In this document: one piece after another, positions 23,101 to 30,946 of the stretch
Numbering within the stretch: position 1 is the first letter of the stretch
Layout: each line of letters starts with the position of its first letter
The notes under the pieces: model-generated
Seen by the model: the letters and a program-made list of their open reading frames with translations, nothing else
Database searches by the model: none
What the model was told of the DNA's origin: nothing
Assembly: GCA_025084515.1 (NCBI GenBank)
Contig: JAJAGP010000097.1
Location: 186,001-250,000 of the forward strand
Length of the DNA stretch: 64,000 nucleotides
Source of the DNA: Ancistrus triradiatus
Lineage: Eukaryota > Chordata > Actinopteri > Siluriformes > Loricariidae
Direction: 5' to 3'
Position numbers and translations under genes: made by a program

Positions 23101-25893
23101 ACAAGGACACACTCTCAAACAACTAAAACATACCTGCACTTTTTCGAGGGTGGCTACAAACAGGTGGGTGACTTTTCCTGCTTGGCGGAAAGCCAGACCT
23201 GTGACGGGACAGCTTCCCTCGTGAAGGGTCAGGGTTTTGCTGTGTCTGTCTCGGGTTATGTCACCTTTCGTCAAAACTACACTGCCATCTGTAAAGCCTG
23301 AAAACAACAGTATTACTGGATAGCTAGGATTATAATTTGCATGGCTTATATAGTGAATTACAGGGGGAGAGGGGGAGGGAGAAATAGGAAGACTTATCAA
23401 ATAAGTCTGTACCTATAGCCATGAAGTTGAGGTTCTCATGTACACTGATACAGGACACTTCTGCAGGTTTGTTCCCCGGGATGGCTGGAAATATTCGAGT
23501 GCACAAAGGACTGCCACTGTCTCTCTTATCCGTGTTCCACACCTTCACCTAGTGGAGTACAAATTTGGCACAACAGAAATTTGCTAGCCCACCACTGCAG
23601 AGACATGGGTTCAAGTTCCAGTGATATGTTTGGGGTGAAGCAGACATCACAAATGCAAGCACAATCTGTAACCGAGAAAGAGTAGATCGGACGAAGGGAT
23701 CCATGCCCCAGTACAGCAACAGCTGTCAACAACTTTGAGATACAGTGGTACTTGAAAATTTTTGAAGAATTTTCTAAATTTCTACATAAAAATGACCTAA
23801 AACATCATCAGATTTTCACATAAGTCCTAAAAGTAGATAAACAGAACCCAGTTAAACAAATGACATAAAAATATTATACTTTGTCATTTATGTATTGAGG
23901 AAAATGATCAAATATTACATATTAGTGAGTGGCAAAAGAATGTGAACCTTTGCTTTCAGTATCTGGTGTGACCCCCCTGTGCAGCAATAACTGCAACTAA
24001 ACATTTCCTGTAACTGTAACTCACTTCAGGTCCTTCCACAACATTTCGATTGGATTAAGGTCAGGACTTTGACTTGGTCATTCCAAAACATTAACTTTAT
24101 TCTTCTTTAACCATTCTTTGGTAGAACGACTTGTGTGCTTAGGCTTGTTGTTTTGCTGCATGACCCACCTTCTCTTGAGTTTATTCAGCTCATGGACAGA
24201 TGATCTGACATTTTCCTTTAGAATTCTCTGATATAATTTAAAATTAATTGTTCCATCAATGATGGCAAGCCCTCCTGGCCCAGATGCAGCAAAACAGGCC
24301 CAAACCATGATACTACCACCACCATGTTTCACAGATGGGATAAGGTTCTTATGCTGGAATGCAGTGATTTCCTTTCTCCAAACATAACGCTTTTCTTTCA
24401 AACCAAAGAGTTCTATTTTGGTCTCATCTGTCCACAAAACATTCTTCCAATAGCCTTCGGCTTGTACATGTGATCTTTAGCAAACTGCAGACGAGCAGCA
24501 ATGTTCTTTTTGGAGAGCAGTGGCCTTCTCCTCGCAACCCTGCCATGCACACCATTGTTGTTCAGTGTTCTTCTCATGGTGGACTCATGAATATTAACAT
24601 TAGCCAATGTGAGAGGCCTTCAGTTGCTTAGAAGTTATCCTGGGTTCCTTTGTGACCTCGCCAGTTAGTACACGCCTTGCTCTTGGAGTGATCTTTGTTG
24701 TTCGACCACTCCTGGGGAGGGTAACAATGGTCTTGAATTTCCTCCATTTGTACACAATCTGTCTGTGGATTGGTGGAGTCCAAACTGTTTAGAGATGGTT
24801 TTGTAACCTTTTCCAGCCTGATGAGCTTCAACAACTCTTTTTCTGGGGTCCTCAGAAATCTCCTTTGTTCGTGCCATGATACACTTCCACAAACATGTTG
24901 TGAAGAGCAGACTTTGATAGATCCCTGTTCTTTAAATAAAACAGGGTAGCCCCTCACACCTAATTATCATCCCATTGATTGAAAACACCTGACTGCTAAT
25001 TTCACCTTCAAATTAACTGCTAAACCAAGATGTTTACATACTTTTGCCACTCACTAATATGTAATATTGGATCATTTTCCTCAATAAATAAATGGCCAAG
25101 TATAATAAATAGGATTTGCGTGAAAATCTGATGATGTTTTAGGTCATATTTATGCAGAAATATAGACAATTCTAAAGGGTTCGCAAACTTTCAAGCACCA
25201 CTGTATGTCACATCCACAGCCCTGTTTTTCCATGCTACACCCAGCATGACATATAAATTCAATTAAAATGGAATGTAGACTAAAACAGAGTAAAAACTGC
25301 AAATTAACTAAAGGACGTACCAGCGGGTTGATTCCTTGCTCGTCCTGACCCACTGACACCAGGATGCTGTGCTGCTTCAACTGGTACAGGTGTGTTACTC
25401 GCTGCTTATAGGCTTGGAAGGAGCTCAGCTGCAAAGATCGGGTCAAAAACCAAATCTGACCATCCATATGTAAAATTGAGCTCAGGAAAAACAAACACAA
25501 CGAACCGATTCATTTGAACTAACACAGCTTACAAACGCTAGCGGTGTGCTAGCTGATCAGCTGCAGGCTATTTCATAAACAACTGGTCACCTTAATCCAC
25601 ACATCTAATAATAAAGATACAAAAAAAAACAGTAAACAGACTAAACCTAGGTGGGATTTAATTACCGTCACCATAATTAAACCTAATTTATTACTACACT
25701 GCTAGCTCTTCGTAAAATGTTATCTGAGTATCGAATGAATAGAAAGGATATCTCCAAGCACAATTTGCCCACGGCCCGAATCACAAGCCGATATTCGGAC
25801 CGGCAAAGCCAAGTTTTTCCCATTTTCACTCGGATCCTTTACTGGTTCTTTATCAAAAAACACAAATCGCCTCCACTGCAAGAACGCAGCCAT
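97..25893 (-). CDS. vps11: VPS11, core subunit of HOPS and CORVET (16 exons, complete CDS)
   Basis: The spliced protein is 927 aa (human 941) and aligns with VPS11 throughout. Exons in transcript order: 25752-25893, 25321-25469, 23413-23548, 23134-23297, 22803-23050, 19564-19765, 16757-16908, 14711-14897, 12710-12853, 11968-12165, 11301-11462, 9444-9577, 4270-4472, 3750-3921, 428-650, 97-264. Every join keeps frame. All introns are GT-AG except intron 1 (AT-AC) and intron 7 (GC-AG). By family knowledge the N-terminal third (about residues 1-345, exons 1-6) is a beta-propeller and the middle (exons 7-13) an alpha-solenoid with a clathrin-repeat region. The C-terminus shows a RING-H2 at 807-845 preceded by a charged helical stretch in exon 14. 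The protein scaffolds HOPS and CORVET on endosomes and lysosomes for membrane tethering. The start codon fits the family: the protein opens MAAFLQWRRFVFFDKE. The 3' UTR leaves the window at position 1, with no poly(A) signal seen before the edge. I see no break in the gene. Confidence 0.96.
428..650 (-). other. vps11: VPS11 exon 15 encoding the RING-H2 domain
   Basis: Eight zinc ligands are visible: C807, C810, C823, H825, H828, C831, C842 and C845, in the C3H2C3 order of RING-H2. The exon starts by completing a split serine codon and ends in phase 0 before GTGAGG. Human VPS11 C846, the site of the known leukoencephalopathy mutation C846G, corresponds by spacing to C831 here, which is intact. 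Confidence 0.93.
1757..3253 (+). mobile_element. Tc1-like transposon, family A copy 1 (inactive)
   Basis: The element is flanked by TA on both sides. Its long terminal inverted repeats begin CAGTGGTGCTTGAA and end in the mirror CTTTCAAGCTCCACTG. Transposase pieces include the N-terminal DNA-binding region (MAQTKEISEDLKR), a DETKIELFG catalytic block and VKHSGGSIMVWACFAASG. Frameshifts and stops separate them. It lies in VPS11 intron 14, antisense to the gene. Confidence 0.9.
3256..3711. mobile_element. Short inverted-repeat element beside Tc1 family A copy 1
   Basis: The left end GGCATGTGCCGTTTAATAAT is mirrored by GTCCTTAAATGGTGCATACC on the right. CCAATCAATGA blocks repeat inside. Ends of the same family occur at 10984-11053, 11829-11892 and 36858. 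It lies in VPS11 intron 14. Confidence 0.6.
4538..5474. mobile_element. Decayed Tc1-like element expanded by microsatellites
   Basis: The left end reads ACAGTGAGGGCCAAAAGTAT. The right end, CTAAGACTTTTGCACAGT, resembles a Tc1 terminus. Most of the interior is now (TA)n/(CA)n sequence. It is in VPS11 intron 12. Boundaries are tentative. Confidence 0.5.
4633..5164. repeat. Compound (TA)n / (CA)n / (GATA)-like microsatellite
   Basis: About 530 bp of nearly pure TA, TATC and CA repeats, ending in a (CA) run at about 5137-5164. It yields long spurious frames on both strands. Confidence 0.95.
5500..5830 (-). mobile_element. Tc1 transposase C-terminal remnant
   Basis: The minus strand encodes VPPQSPDLNQMEHLLVNLK, the decayed third catalytic block of a Tc1 transposase (QSPDLNPIEHLW in active ones, so the E remains but its context is altered). 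It is in VPS11 intron 12. Confidence 0.65.
7441..7540. repeat. Short (TA)n and (TATC)n microsatellites
   Basis: TA runs at about 7445-7458 and 7513-7528, the second followed by CTATCTATCTCTC. A T-rich/GTTTTTT run lies between. Confidence 0.9.
8118..8688 (+). mobile_element. pogo-like non-autonomous element
   Basis: Flanked by TA. Ends CCGTATTTTTCAGACCATAA and the mirror TTATAGCCAGAAAAATACGG. Internal GCGCCTTATAACCCGGTG blocks mirror the left GGCGCACTTAAAATCC. A short plus-strand remnant (REFNFNESTVRKWRKQEDAL) resembles the CENP-B-type DNA-binding domain of pogo/Tigger transposases. It is in VPS11 intron 12. Confidence 0.8.
8937..9308. mobile_element. Palindromic Tc1-derived MITE, family D
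   Basis: A 372-bp element flanked by TA. Ends CAGTGGGGCAAAAAAGTATT and the mirror AAATACATTTTGCCCCACTG extend into inverted arms of about 120 bp. No coding sequence. A one-ended copy lies at 48906-49106. Confidence 0.9.
10079..10910 (-). mobile_element. Tc1-like transposon, family A copy 2 (internally deleted)
   Basis: It has the same terminal repeats as the copy at 1757, with TA on each side, but is only 832 bp. The left arm jumps after about 16 bases into transposase sequence, removing the C-terminal catalytic half. What remains is one uninterrupted 163-codon frame (10095-10586). It carries the bipartite helix-turn-helix DNA-binding domain and the first catalytic aspartate (WTDETK). It lies in VPS11 intron 11, in the same orientation as the gene. 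Confidence 0.9.
14898..16756 (-). other. vps11: VPS11 intron 7 with GC-AG splice sites, holding repeats
   Basis: Exon 7 ends ...TATATTCG and is followed by GCAAGAGC, a GC donor. Exon 8 starts after TTTCTTGTAG. The join completes an arginine codon (CG|A) and restores the conserved QQYIRTIGKLEPS order. No in-frame GT donor is present before the stop codon that follows. The intron also carries the 14984-15868 terminal-inverted-repeat element and old tRNA-like repeat fragments near 15897-16430. Confidence 0.85.
14984..15868. mobile_element. Terminal-inverted-repeat element with nested CAGGTGCTCC repeat
   Basis: The left end CAGTGGTACCTCGGTTCTCG is mirrored by ...AGAACTGAAGTCCCACTG on the right. 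Further inverted matches (GAGAACCGA blocks) lie inside. A copy of the CAGGTGCTCC repeat occupies about 15161-15440. No transposase was found. It lies in VPS11 intron 7. Confidence 0.65.
17335..18595 (-). mobile_element. 5'-truncated LINE fragment (non-LTR retrotransposon)
   Basis: Minus-strand frame 17763-18380 encodes the C-terminal part of a LINE reverse transcriptase: VCKTAFFHLRNISRVCNMLS, HLDYCNALLSDLPKSSISNL, LQRVQNAAARILSGKK and ITPVLKQLHWLPVSLRI. The 3' end shows AAATAAAGC followed by a (TTA)n tail, seen on the plus strand as AATAATAATAATAAG at 17337. The block resembles L2/CR1/Rex-type elements; exact family not assigned. It carries a SINE at 17671-17850. Confidence 0.85.
17671..17850 (-). 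repeat. tRNA-derived SINE, copy inside the LINE fragment
   Basis: Read on the minus strand it starts CTGTGGTAGCCTAGCGGTTA and holds a pol III B-box, GGTTCAAATCC. It ends in the family tail that includes GTCGCTCTGGATAAGGGCGT and CTGCTAAATGCTGTAAATGT. A 7-bp duplication CTCTTTT flanks it (17664-17670 and 17851-17857). Similar copies are listed separately. Confidence 0.85.
19242..19463. mobile_element. Short TA-flanked MITE in VPS11 intron 6
   Basis: Left CACTATATAGACAAACGTTT is mirrored by CAAACTTTTGTCCCTATAGC on the right. It ends about 100 bp short of the exon 6 donor. Confidence 0.75.
19766..21741. other. VPS11 intron 5, left part
   Basis: Unique-looking intronic sequence between exon 6 and the hAT insertion. 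Frames of 112 and 141 codons here show no known similarity and start in or overlap exon 6 antisense, so I take them as chance. Confidence 0.55.
21750..22776 (+). mobile_element. hAT transposon (ZBED-type transposase), internally deleted
   Basis: A perfect 8-bp target duplication ACTGTATG flanks it (21742-21749 and 22777-22784). The ends are TAGGGCTGCAAC and the mirrored GTTGGAGCCCTA. Inside are a BED-zinc-finger remnant (CKLCKSDLTWHGSTT, 21989-22174) and the C-terminal hAT dimerisation block (ATSTLSERLFSAAGNIVSKK, 22267-22506). The middle of the transposase is missing. It lies in VPS11 intron 5; its right duplication ends 18 bp from the exon 5 donor. Confidence 0.92.
23743..25203 (-). mobile_element. 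Tc1-like transposon, family A copy 3 (inactive)
   Basis: Near full length at 1461 bp, flanked by TA, in VPS11 intron 2 and in the same orientation as the gene. Transposase fragments cover both the DNA-binding and catalytic parts but are frameshifted. The second catalytic aspartate is changed: the block reads MQQNNKPKHT where the family has QDNDPKHT. Confidence 0.9.
25470..25751 (-). other. vps11: VPS11 intron 1, U12-type AT-AC (minor spliceosome) intron
   Basis: Exon 1 reads LGD across the join and then DGQIWF. No GT-AG pair preserves this frame: reading straight on from exon 1 hits a stop within 12 codons. The gene-strand sequence after the exon is ATATCCTTTCT, the classic U12 AT-AC donor. 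The intron ends TTTTAC just before ATATGGATGG. Joining there gives a split GAT codon and the expected family sequence. A branch-like TTCCTGAGC lies about 12 nt before the AC end, the right distance, although it matches the U12 branch consensus TTCCTTRAY imperfectly. Length is 282 nt. Confidence 0.85.
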
Positions 25894-25990
25894 TTTGTCA
25901 ACACTTCTGCTCTGGCTCTATCATGTGACACAGCAAAGTCATGTGAAGAGGTTGAGCCGCACAATCGTTCTGCACGTCCGAAATCACACC
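25894..25990 (-). promoter_or_regulatory. vps11: VPS11 5' flank / 5' UTR with two M-box (CLEAR-like) motifs
   Basis: TCATGTGA occurs twice, at 25921-25928 and 25939-25946, 28 to 53 bp upstream of the VPS11 start codon. TCATGTGA is the M-box bound by MITF/TFEB-family factors and is one base from the CLEAR core TCACGTGA. VPS11 is a lysosomal-fusion gene, and such genes are known TFEB targets. The transcription start is not determinable here, so the motifs could lie in the promoter or the 5' UTR. No TATA box is evident. Confidence 0.5.
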
Positions 25991-26999
25991 TTGTCTACTA
26001 CATAGTGCACTAGTTATAGAGATGTTTTTCAGCTATCGATTTTCATGTATTAGGCCTAAACATCCAAAATACTGCTGAAAACCTCAGAATGCGTACATTA
26101 TGTCAGTGCATAAGCATTGTATGGAGGAGGATACAGATCATGCACGGTGTAGTGTGTAGGGGATAGGGGGCACGGAATTATTTAAAAGCTTCCAAAACAA
26201 AGGCAAATAAAGCCAAAACGTTAAACACACTTTCGAAATTAAGCTAACGTTTGACAACTGGATTTTGTTAGCCCCATGGCCTGAATTACTGCAAATTATA
26301 AAAGGTGCAAATGTAAAATAATGTTCAGGTTCGGTTATTAATAGCTTTTAGAAAAGATGGGCTCAATTTAAATTGATATACCAATTATGTTACATACATT
26401 GATGCGGACTGGCAAAAAAAAGCAGCTGCTGTCAAAAGGAATCAATTTGCAACAGCAGATTCAAAATGATACAACATCAGCGGAATAGATAGCAAATCTG
26501 TTTATTAATCTATTCATTTGTATGTTTTTTTTGTTAGACTAATATGTGACACAACCTAATTTTCCGACTAAGTTTCCTCCCCACTTTTGTGTGAACCAGA
26601 GTAAGCATTTAACAAGCAATTTTATTGCTGAGCAGGCTATCAAATATATAATATGCCTTATAGGCTATAATGTGATAAATTATTATTTGGAATCATCATT
26701 TTACCATTTACAGTCAACTGTGACCATGTTTAACCACTTTAGAGACCCAAACAATGTTTACTGAAAGTATTTATATTTGTATAAAATATTATACATTTAA
26801 ATATGTGTGCACTGTCTGGCTAAAATATTTAAACGTGTAGCAGGACCATAGCATTGAAACTCCAGCATTACAAAAATCATTTTGTTCTTTAGTTTATTTA
26901 GCTAGTTCCCAGCACTTAGCATGTAAGCACAACAAATCTAAATGCTCACTACCTCATTTTGATATTCTATTACAGTTTTTTAACCACACCATCCAACCA

Positions 27000-27420
27000 T
27001 AGTCAAACCCGACTGCCATCAGATCCCATCCAAAACCTGGATTCGTCACTAAAGACAATACAGTTCCAGTCCGTAGCAGTCCAGGTTTCTTGTTCAAGAT
27101 ACCACTGCAAAGAAGGCAACGATGGCTGGCTGTCAATGGCAGGACACATATTGGGCTCTGTAACAACAAATTTCCTTCTGCTAAGCACCTGGAATTGGTC
27201 CGGGCAGAGACATGGGTGTATAGTGAAGGTGTCATCTGTGTCTGCATGTTGGACAATGAAACTGTTAGCTGTGAGTATGTGTGCCCTCACAAAACCACTG
27301 CTCCCATCACCTCCTCACAGCTAAGTCAGAATGGCCTAAAAGGTGGGCAGTTCATCAAAATGACCATCCTGATTCTCTTAGTCCAAAGATGCACCCTCTC
27401 TCAAAGTCTGTCAACTGGGT
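27000..27420 (-). mobile_element. Tc1-like transposase fragment, VPS11-HYOU1 intergenic
   Basis: The minus strand encodes TATDWNCIVFSDESRFWMGS, which resembles the first catalytic block of fish Tc1 transposases (VMFSDESRF). The following sequence is out of frame. Edges are not defined. Confidence 0.55.
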
Positions 27421-27984
27421 AAAATGCCTTTGAGTGTGTTATAGAGGCATGTCTAGCAGTCAACGATCTTTCACCAAGAGGTATAATACCCAAAAGTAGC
27501 TTCTGAGAGCCTTTTTATAGGGCAGTGGGGGAAGAACTTTTACATCATCTTGTGGCCCATTGTCCAATCAGACCACACCTGTAATTATTTATATTTCTGC
27601 CTGAGAAATAACTGTATAACCAAGTTTTGCAGTATCTCCAACTCATACTCATTTTGGTAGTGTCTGATTTCTCGATGAAGAAGCTTGGGCACCAGTGTTG
27701 ATAAAGAAAAAAATGTCAACAAATACTTTGTGGTTTTCATTTGATGGGAGTGATTCACACAGCTTTACCACAACATAAACATACCCTTACCAGTGCCACC
27801 TTGGCCCCAAATGTCAGTTTGTTTGGTTGTTTATTTGGTTTTTATTTAACTATCAGCGTCATGGCTATTTCTGCAACAAAAGGTTATATCTATACACAAG
27901 GTTATTTATATCAAAACTAGTCAGTCAATGCCTACTCTAGTCAATGCCAATTAAGAGTAATCAATTAATCTAACAAGAATGTAT

Positions 27985-28145
27985 TTTGACTGTGGAAGGA
28001 AACCAGAGTACCCAGAGTAAACCCACACAGACACAGGGAGGACATTCAGACTCCATACAGAAAGAACCCAGGCCAGTCCACTATGGTATTGAACCCAGCA
28101 CTTTCTGGCTGTGAGGAAACAGTTCTACCCACCGAGCCACCCAAA
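27985..28145 (-). repeat. Second tRNA-like SINE family, fragment
   Basis: GGAAACCAGAGTACCCAGAG, ACCCACACAGACACAGGGAG and a decayed head with GGTTCAATACC on the minus strand match the copy at 57736 inverted. It is in the VPS11-HYOU1 intergenic region. Confidence 0.65.
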
Positions 28146-29171
28146 ATTTCAGTTAAATTAATTGAGTAGCGCATTATCTTTGTTCTTATTGTGACAGAGA
28201 AGTCACAGTGCGTCTCTTGTAAATGTTTTAAGGTTAAAATCATGACGCAACATATATGTAACAACAACATTTCGTACCTTAAATGTAATTATTTTATTCT
28301 AAATTGGGTCAAACTTAGTTATGTGTAATACAGAGCATGTTATTAAACCGTAGAAAATTTTAAATGGGTTGGAACATACTTTTTAGAAACAAAAACATGC
28401 TATACAAATTTCCGGTTGTATCGTCTACTCTAACCAGGCACACCGTCGTTTTGTAAATGAGGTCACGTGATCACAAATAGTCATGTGACTGCATTAGGGA
28501 CGTTCATTTCTATGTGTCACTAAGGGATTTCATTAGTTGCTTGGAAGGTGAAAGCTGTAAAATGATCCATACAGACCTTTTAAAGTTGGCTTCTTAGATA
28601 AAATGGCTTGCTGTTGAATATGTAGTGCACTACGGTGTAAAGACTTTTTTCCACCTGCCTTAGTGCACTACATAGGGAGTACAGACATTTTACATTCCTC
28701 CCATTCGTTGCTGATCACTGATTGGCCGTTCAGAACAGGATTTGGAGTGGTGAACCTGCACAACATGTACCGTTAACTCATATAAGAGCAGCTATGAGGA
28801 GAGTTGTGTAGAGAACAGAACTATATTGTCTACTTAAGTCGCTTGTAATGTGCCATAAAGTCGTTAAAGCGGTCTAAAACGACAAAGACTTTAAACTAGT
28901 AATACTAGGGGATTCGGTAATTGTAGGCCAAAGCATGTGAACGACGCAAACTTTCGAATCTTAATTGATTTGCCTTTACAATTGGCATAATTACTAATTA
29001 ATTCAAGTGCGTACTATTATATTATTTAAATGATATACTTATGTTTACAATCATATATTGAGGGGGGGACAATCCTTTGTTTTCCCCTGGAAAGGGGGTC
29101 AAGCTCCCAAGACCCCCCGATAATTTTCCTCATAGTTCCGCCTCTGGGCAGTACATGATACTACAGCTTGT

Positions 29172-29392
29172 TAGTGATGTGTCGGTCGCGACCGATCCGG
29201 CTCTAAGAGCCGGCTCTTTGAGATGAACGACAGGAGCCGGTTCCTGATTGTGAGCCGGTTTATATATTTTTAAATTTATTGTACATTCCGACACATTGCT
29301 GCTTATTGCACTTCTTGTTAGATGCTAAACTACATTTCGTTGCGTTGTACGTGTACACGTGTAATGACAAGAAAGATGACAATATAGTAGAA

Positions 29393-29437
<45 letters not shown>

Positions 29438-29479
29438 TAAGAACCGGCTCTCTGAAAAGAGCCGAAATTCTCAGCACTA
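29172..29479. mobile_element. hyou1: Non-autonomous hAT element in the HYOU1 5' flank
   Basis: A 308-bp element with an exact 8-bp target duplication CAGCTTGT (29164-29171 and 29480-29487). Ends TAGTGATGTG and AGCACTA are inverted. The arms contain repeated AGAGCCGGCTCTTT-type palindromes. An (AT)n run lies at about 29395-29432. It has no coding capacity. It ends 54 bp before the first ERSE-like site of HYOU1. Confidence 0.9.
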
Positions 29480-29532
29480 CAGCTTGTCGCAGAAATATTA
29501 GGTAGGACGGTTCTGCACGCCCATTTATTTAA

Positions 29533-29708
29533 CGTGGACTAATCCGATACGAGTGTGTGTGCACAACTTTGACTGTTTAATAAACGCTGGCACGTGGACC
29601 AATCAGCTGGCGTAATTTAGTCCTAAAGGGGCGGGGCCAGCAGTCTAGCGGATCATAGCTTAACAGGCGGAACAGAGAGCAGCGTGGATCCAATGAGATG
29701 CCGCCGCG
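29533..29708 (+). promoter_or_regulatory. hyou1: HYOU1 promoter with clustered ER-stress response elements
   Basis: Three CGTGG-spacer-CCAAT arrays (ERSE-II read in reverse) are visible. CGTGG-A-CCAAT at 29593-29603 is a perfect ERSE-II (ATTGG-N-CCACG). CGTGG-A-CTAAT at 29533-29543 has one mismatch. CGTGG-AT-CCAAT at 29683-29694 has one extra spacer base. The CCAAT of the third also begins a near-perfect ERSE: CCAAT (29690-29694), nine bases, then CCGCG (29704-29708) against the consensus CCACG. A GC box GGGGCGGGG lies at 29628-29636. ERSE and ERSE-II bind NF-Y with ATF6 or XBP1 and drive the unfolded protein response, which is known to induce HYOU1 in mammals. Confidence 0.75.
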
Positions 29709-29921
29709 TCCAGGGCCTGGTGTTCTGAGCTGCCGGTGATCGTTGTCGCTCAGCTGTATACATAGCTGTGTAACGTGCGTGTAAGGCATCTCCTGCTCAT
29801 AAATCTGACATTTACCAGCAGTTAATCTGCTGCTCTCTGAAGTGCACGATTGGCTTTGGTCATAGTAGATCTCATCACTGTTCAGTCATTCAAGTCTGGT
29901 AGAAAACTTCTGCCATTGACG
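29700..29921 (+). other. hyou1: HYOU1 probable non-coding exon 1 (5' boundary uncertain)
   Basis: A strong donor follows 29921 (GACG then GTAAGTTTC). The next exon begins at 30874 after TTTCTTGCAG, three bases before the start codon. An untranslated leader exon is therefore needed somewhere downstream of the ERSE cluster. The left limit is a guess, since no TATA box or initiator could be fixed. No ATG in this stretch opens a convincing reading frame. Confidence 0.55.
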
Positions 29922-30873
29922 GTAAGTTTCACACATTTCAGTTTCTGGATCTGTAGCCATGTGTCTGTTCACTTTTCGCTGTGTATAGGCATGTCTGTAA
30001 CGCCGAACCTAAACTATAAGCGTTGTTAGAGTTACAGGATGTTAGTTAGCTAGCGTTAGCTTGCATGTGCTTTTTGTGTGTGAATCTGATAGCCTGGTGA
30101 TCTGCTTCCCGGTCTGGTTCACATGCCGTCATGCCATAATTGTCTTTGTGTAACACTGAACATTTGCTGTGCACCAGAAGTTGTCACACCAGCATGTGCT
30201 CCTCTCAGCACAAGTGTACATGTTTACAGGGCACAAACCTTCAGGATCGTTGTGTGCGTCATCAGACAAAGGCGACAGGACCAGAAGTTTCCACGCTCCT
30301 GTGTTTACCTGTGACAGATGTACTACAAAAAACAACAAGAAAAAAACTTAAATCAATCAGTTGTGCTGAGTTACAGTGAGACTGAGGTCTGTCTCTTATA
30401 GTGACATATATGAATTATTAGGACAAGATGTTATTGTATGTGTATGTACGATAAAACATACCCCGTTATCCTGGTCTACCAAATCTTTACTATTCATTAG
30501 ATGCAGGAAGCTGATCTTGCATACTCATGAAAGCACGTTCTGTGTATTAGAGTGTACTTGCATCACCTTCACTCTTTCAGGTTTTGCATATGGTGCTCAG
30601 GTTTGGCCCAGAAGGCTGTAGTGATTTTCCTACTTTAATACACTTTTAAGTCAGGTACTGATAGGTTTACTATGGTGAATTCTGGGCTTTCAGTATTCTT
30701 GGGTTAGACGCTGCAATAACCATGTCTGCGTTTGACCAGGTCCGAGTTAAAGGACGAGGTGTTTTTGTTTATTCAAACTCATGCCACTTTGTATGACGCG
30801 AATACCCTCCACCACATAGAATACCTCAGCTAAAATGCGTGCTAACTGCAGTCGTGGTTTTCCTTTCTTGCAG

Positions 30874-30946
30874 GTAATGATGAGGGAGAAGCTGCCGTTA
30901 TGGGCTGTGTTCTGCCTCGCTATAGCGCTGCTTCCTTCTCCGACAG
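30874..30946 (+). other. hyou1: HYOU1 first coding exon (signal peptide)
   Basis: After the acceptor TTTCTTGCAG come three untranslated bases, then ATG ATG. The encoded MMREKLPLWAVFCLAIALLP has a short basic n-region and a hydrophobic core typical of a secretory signal. The exon ends in phase 1 at a GTGAAA donor. Either tandem ATG could be used and would differ by one methionine. Confidence 0.88.

Larger units (their letters stand above)
25991..29163. other. VPS11-HYOU1 intergenic region
   Basis: No gene recognised. Apart from the Tc1 fragment at 27000-27420 and the SINE fragment at 27985-28145, it holds short matching TAGTGCACTACATAG palindromes near 25996-26010 and 28625-28675, probably ends of a small MITE. 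An isolated GTCACGTGAT E-box lies at 28462-28471. The rest is AT-rich with no protein similarity I can see. Confidence 0.6.

Noticed and set aside
29795..29810. CATAAATC as a TATA box for HYOU1
   Set aside because: Poor match and no way to place the transcription start; the promoter looks GC-box/CCAAT driven.
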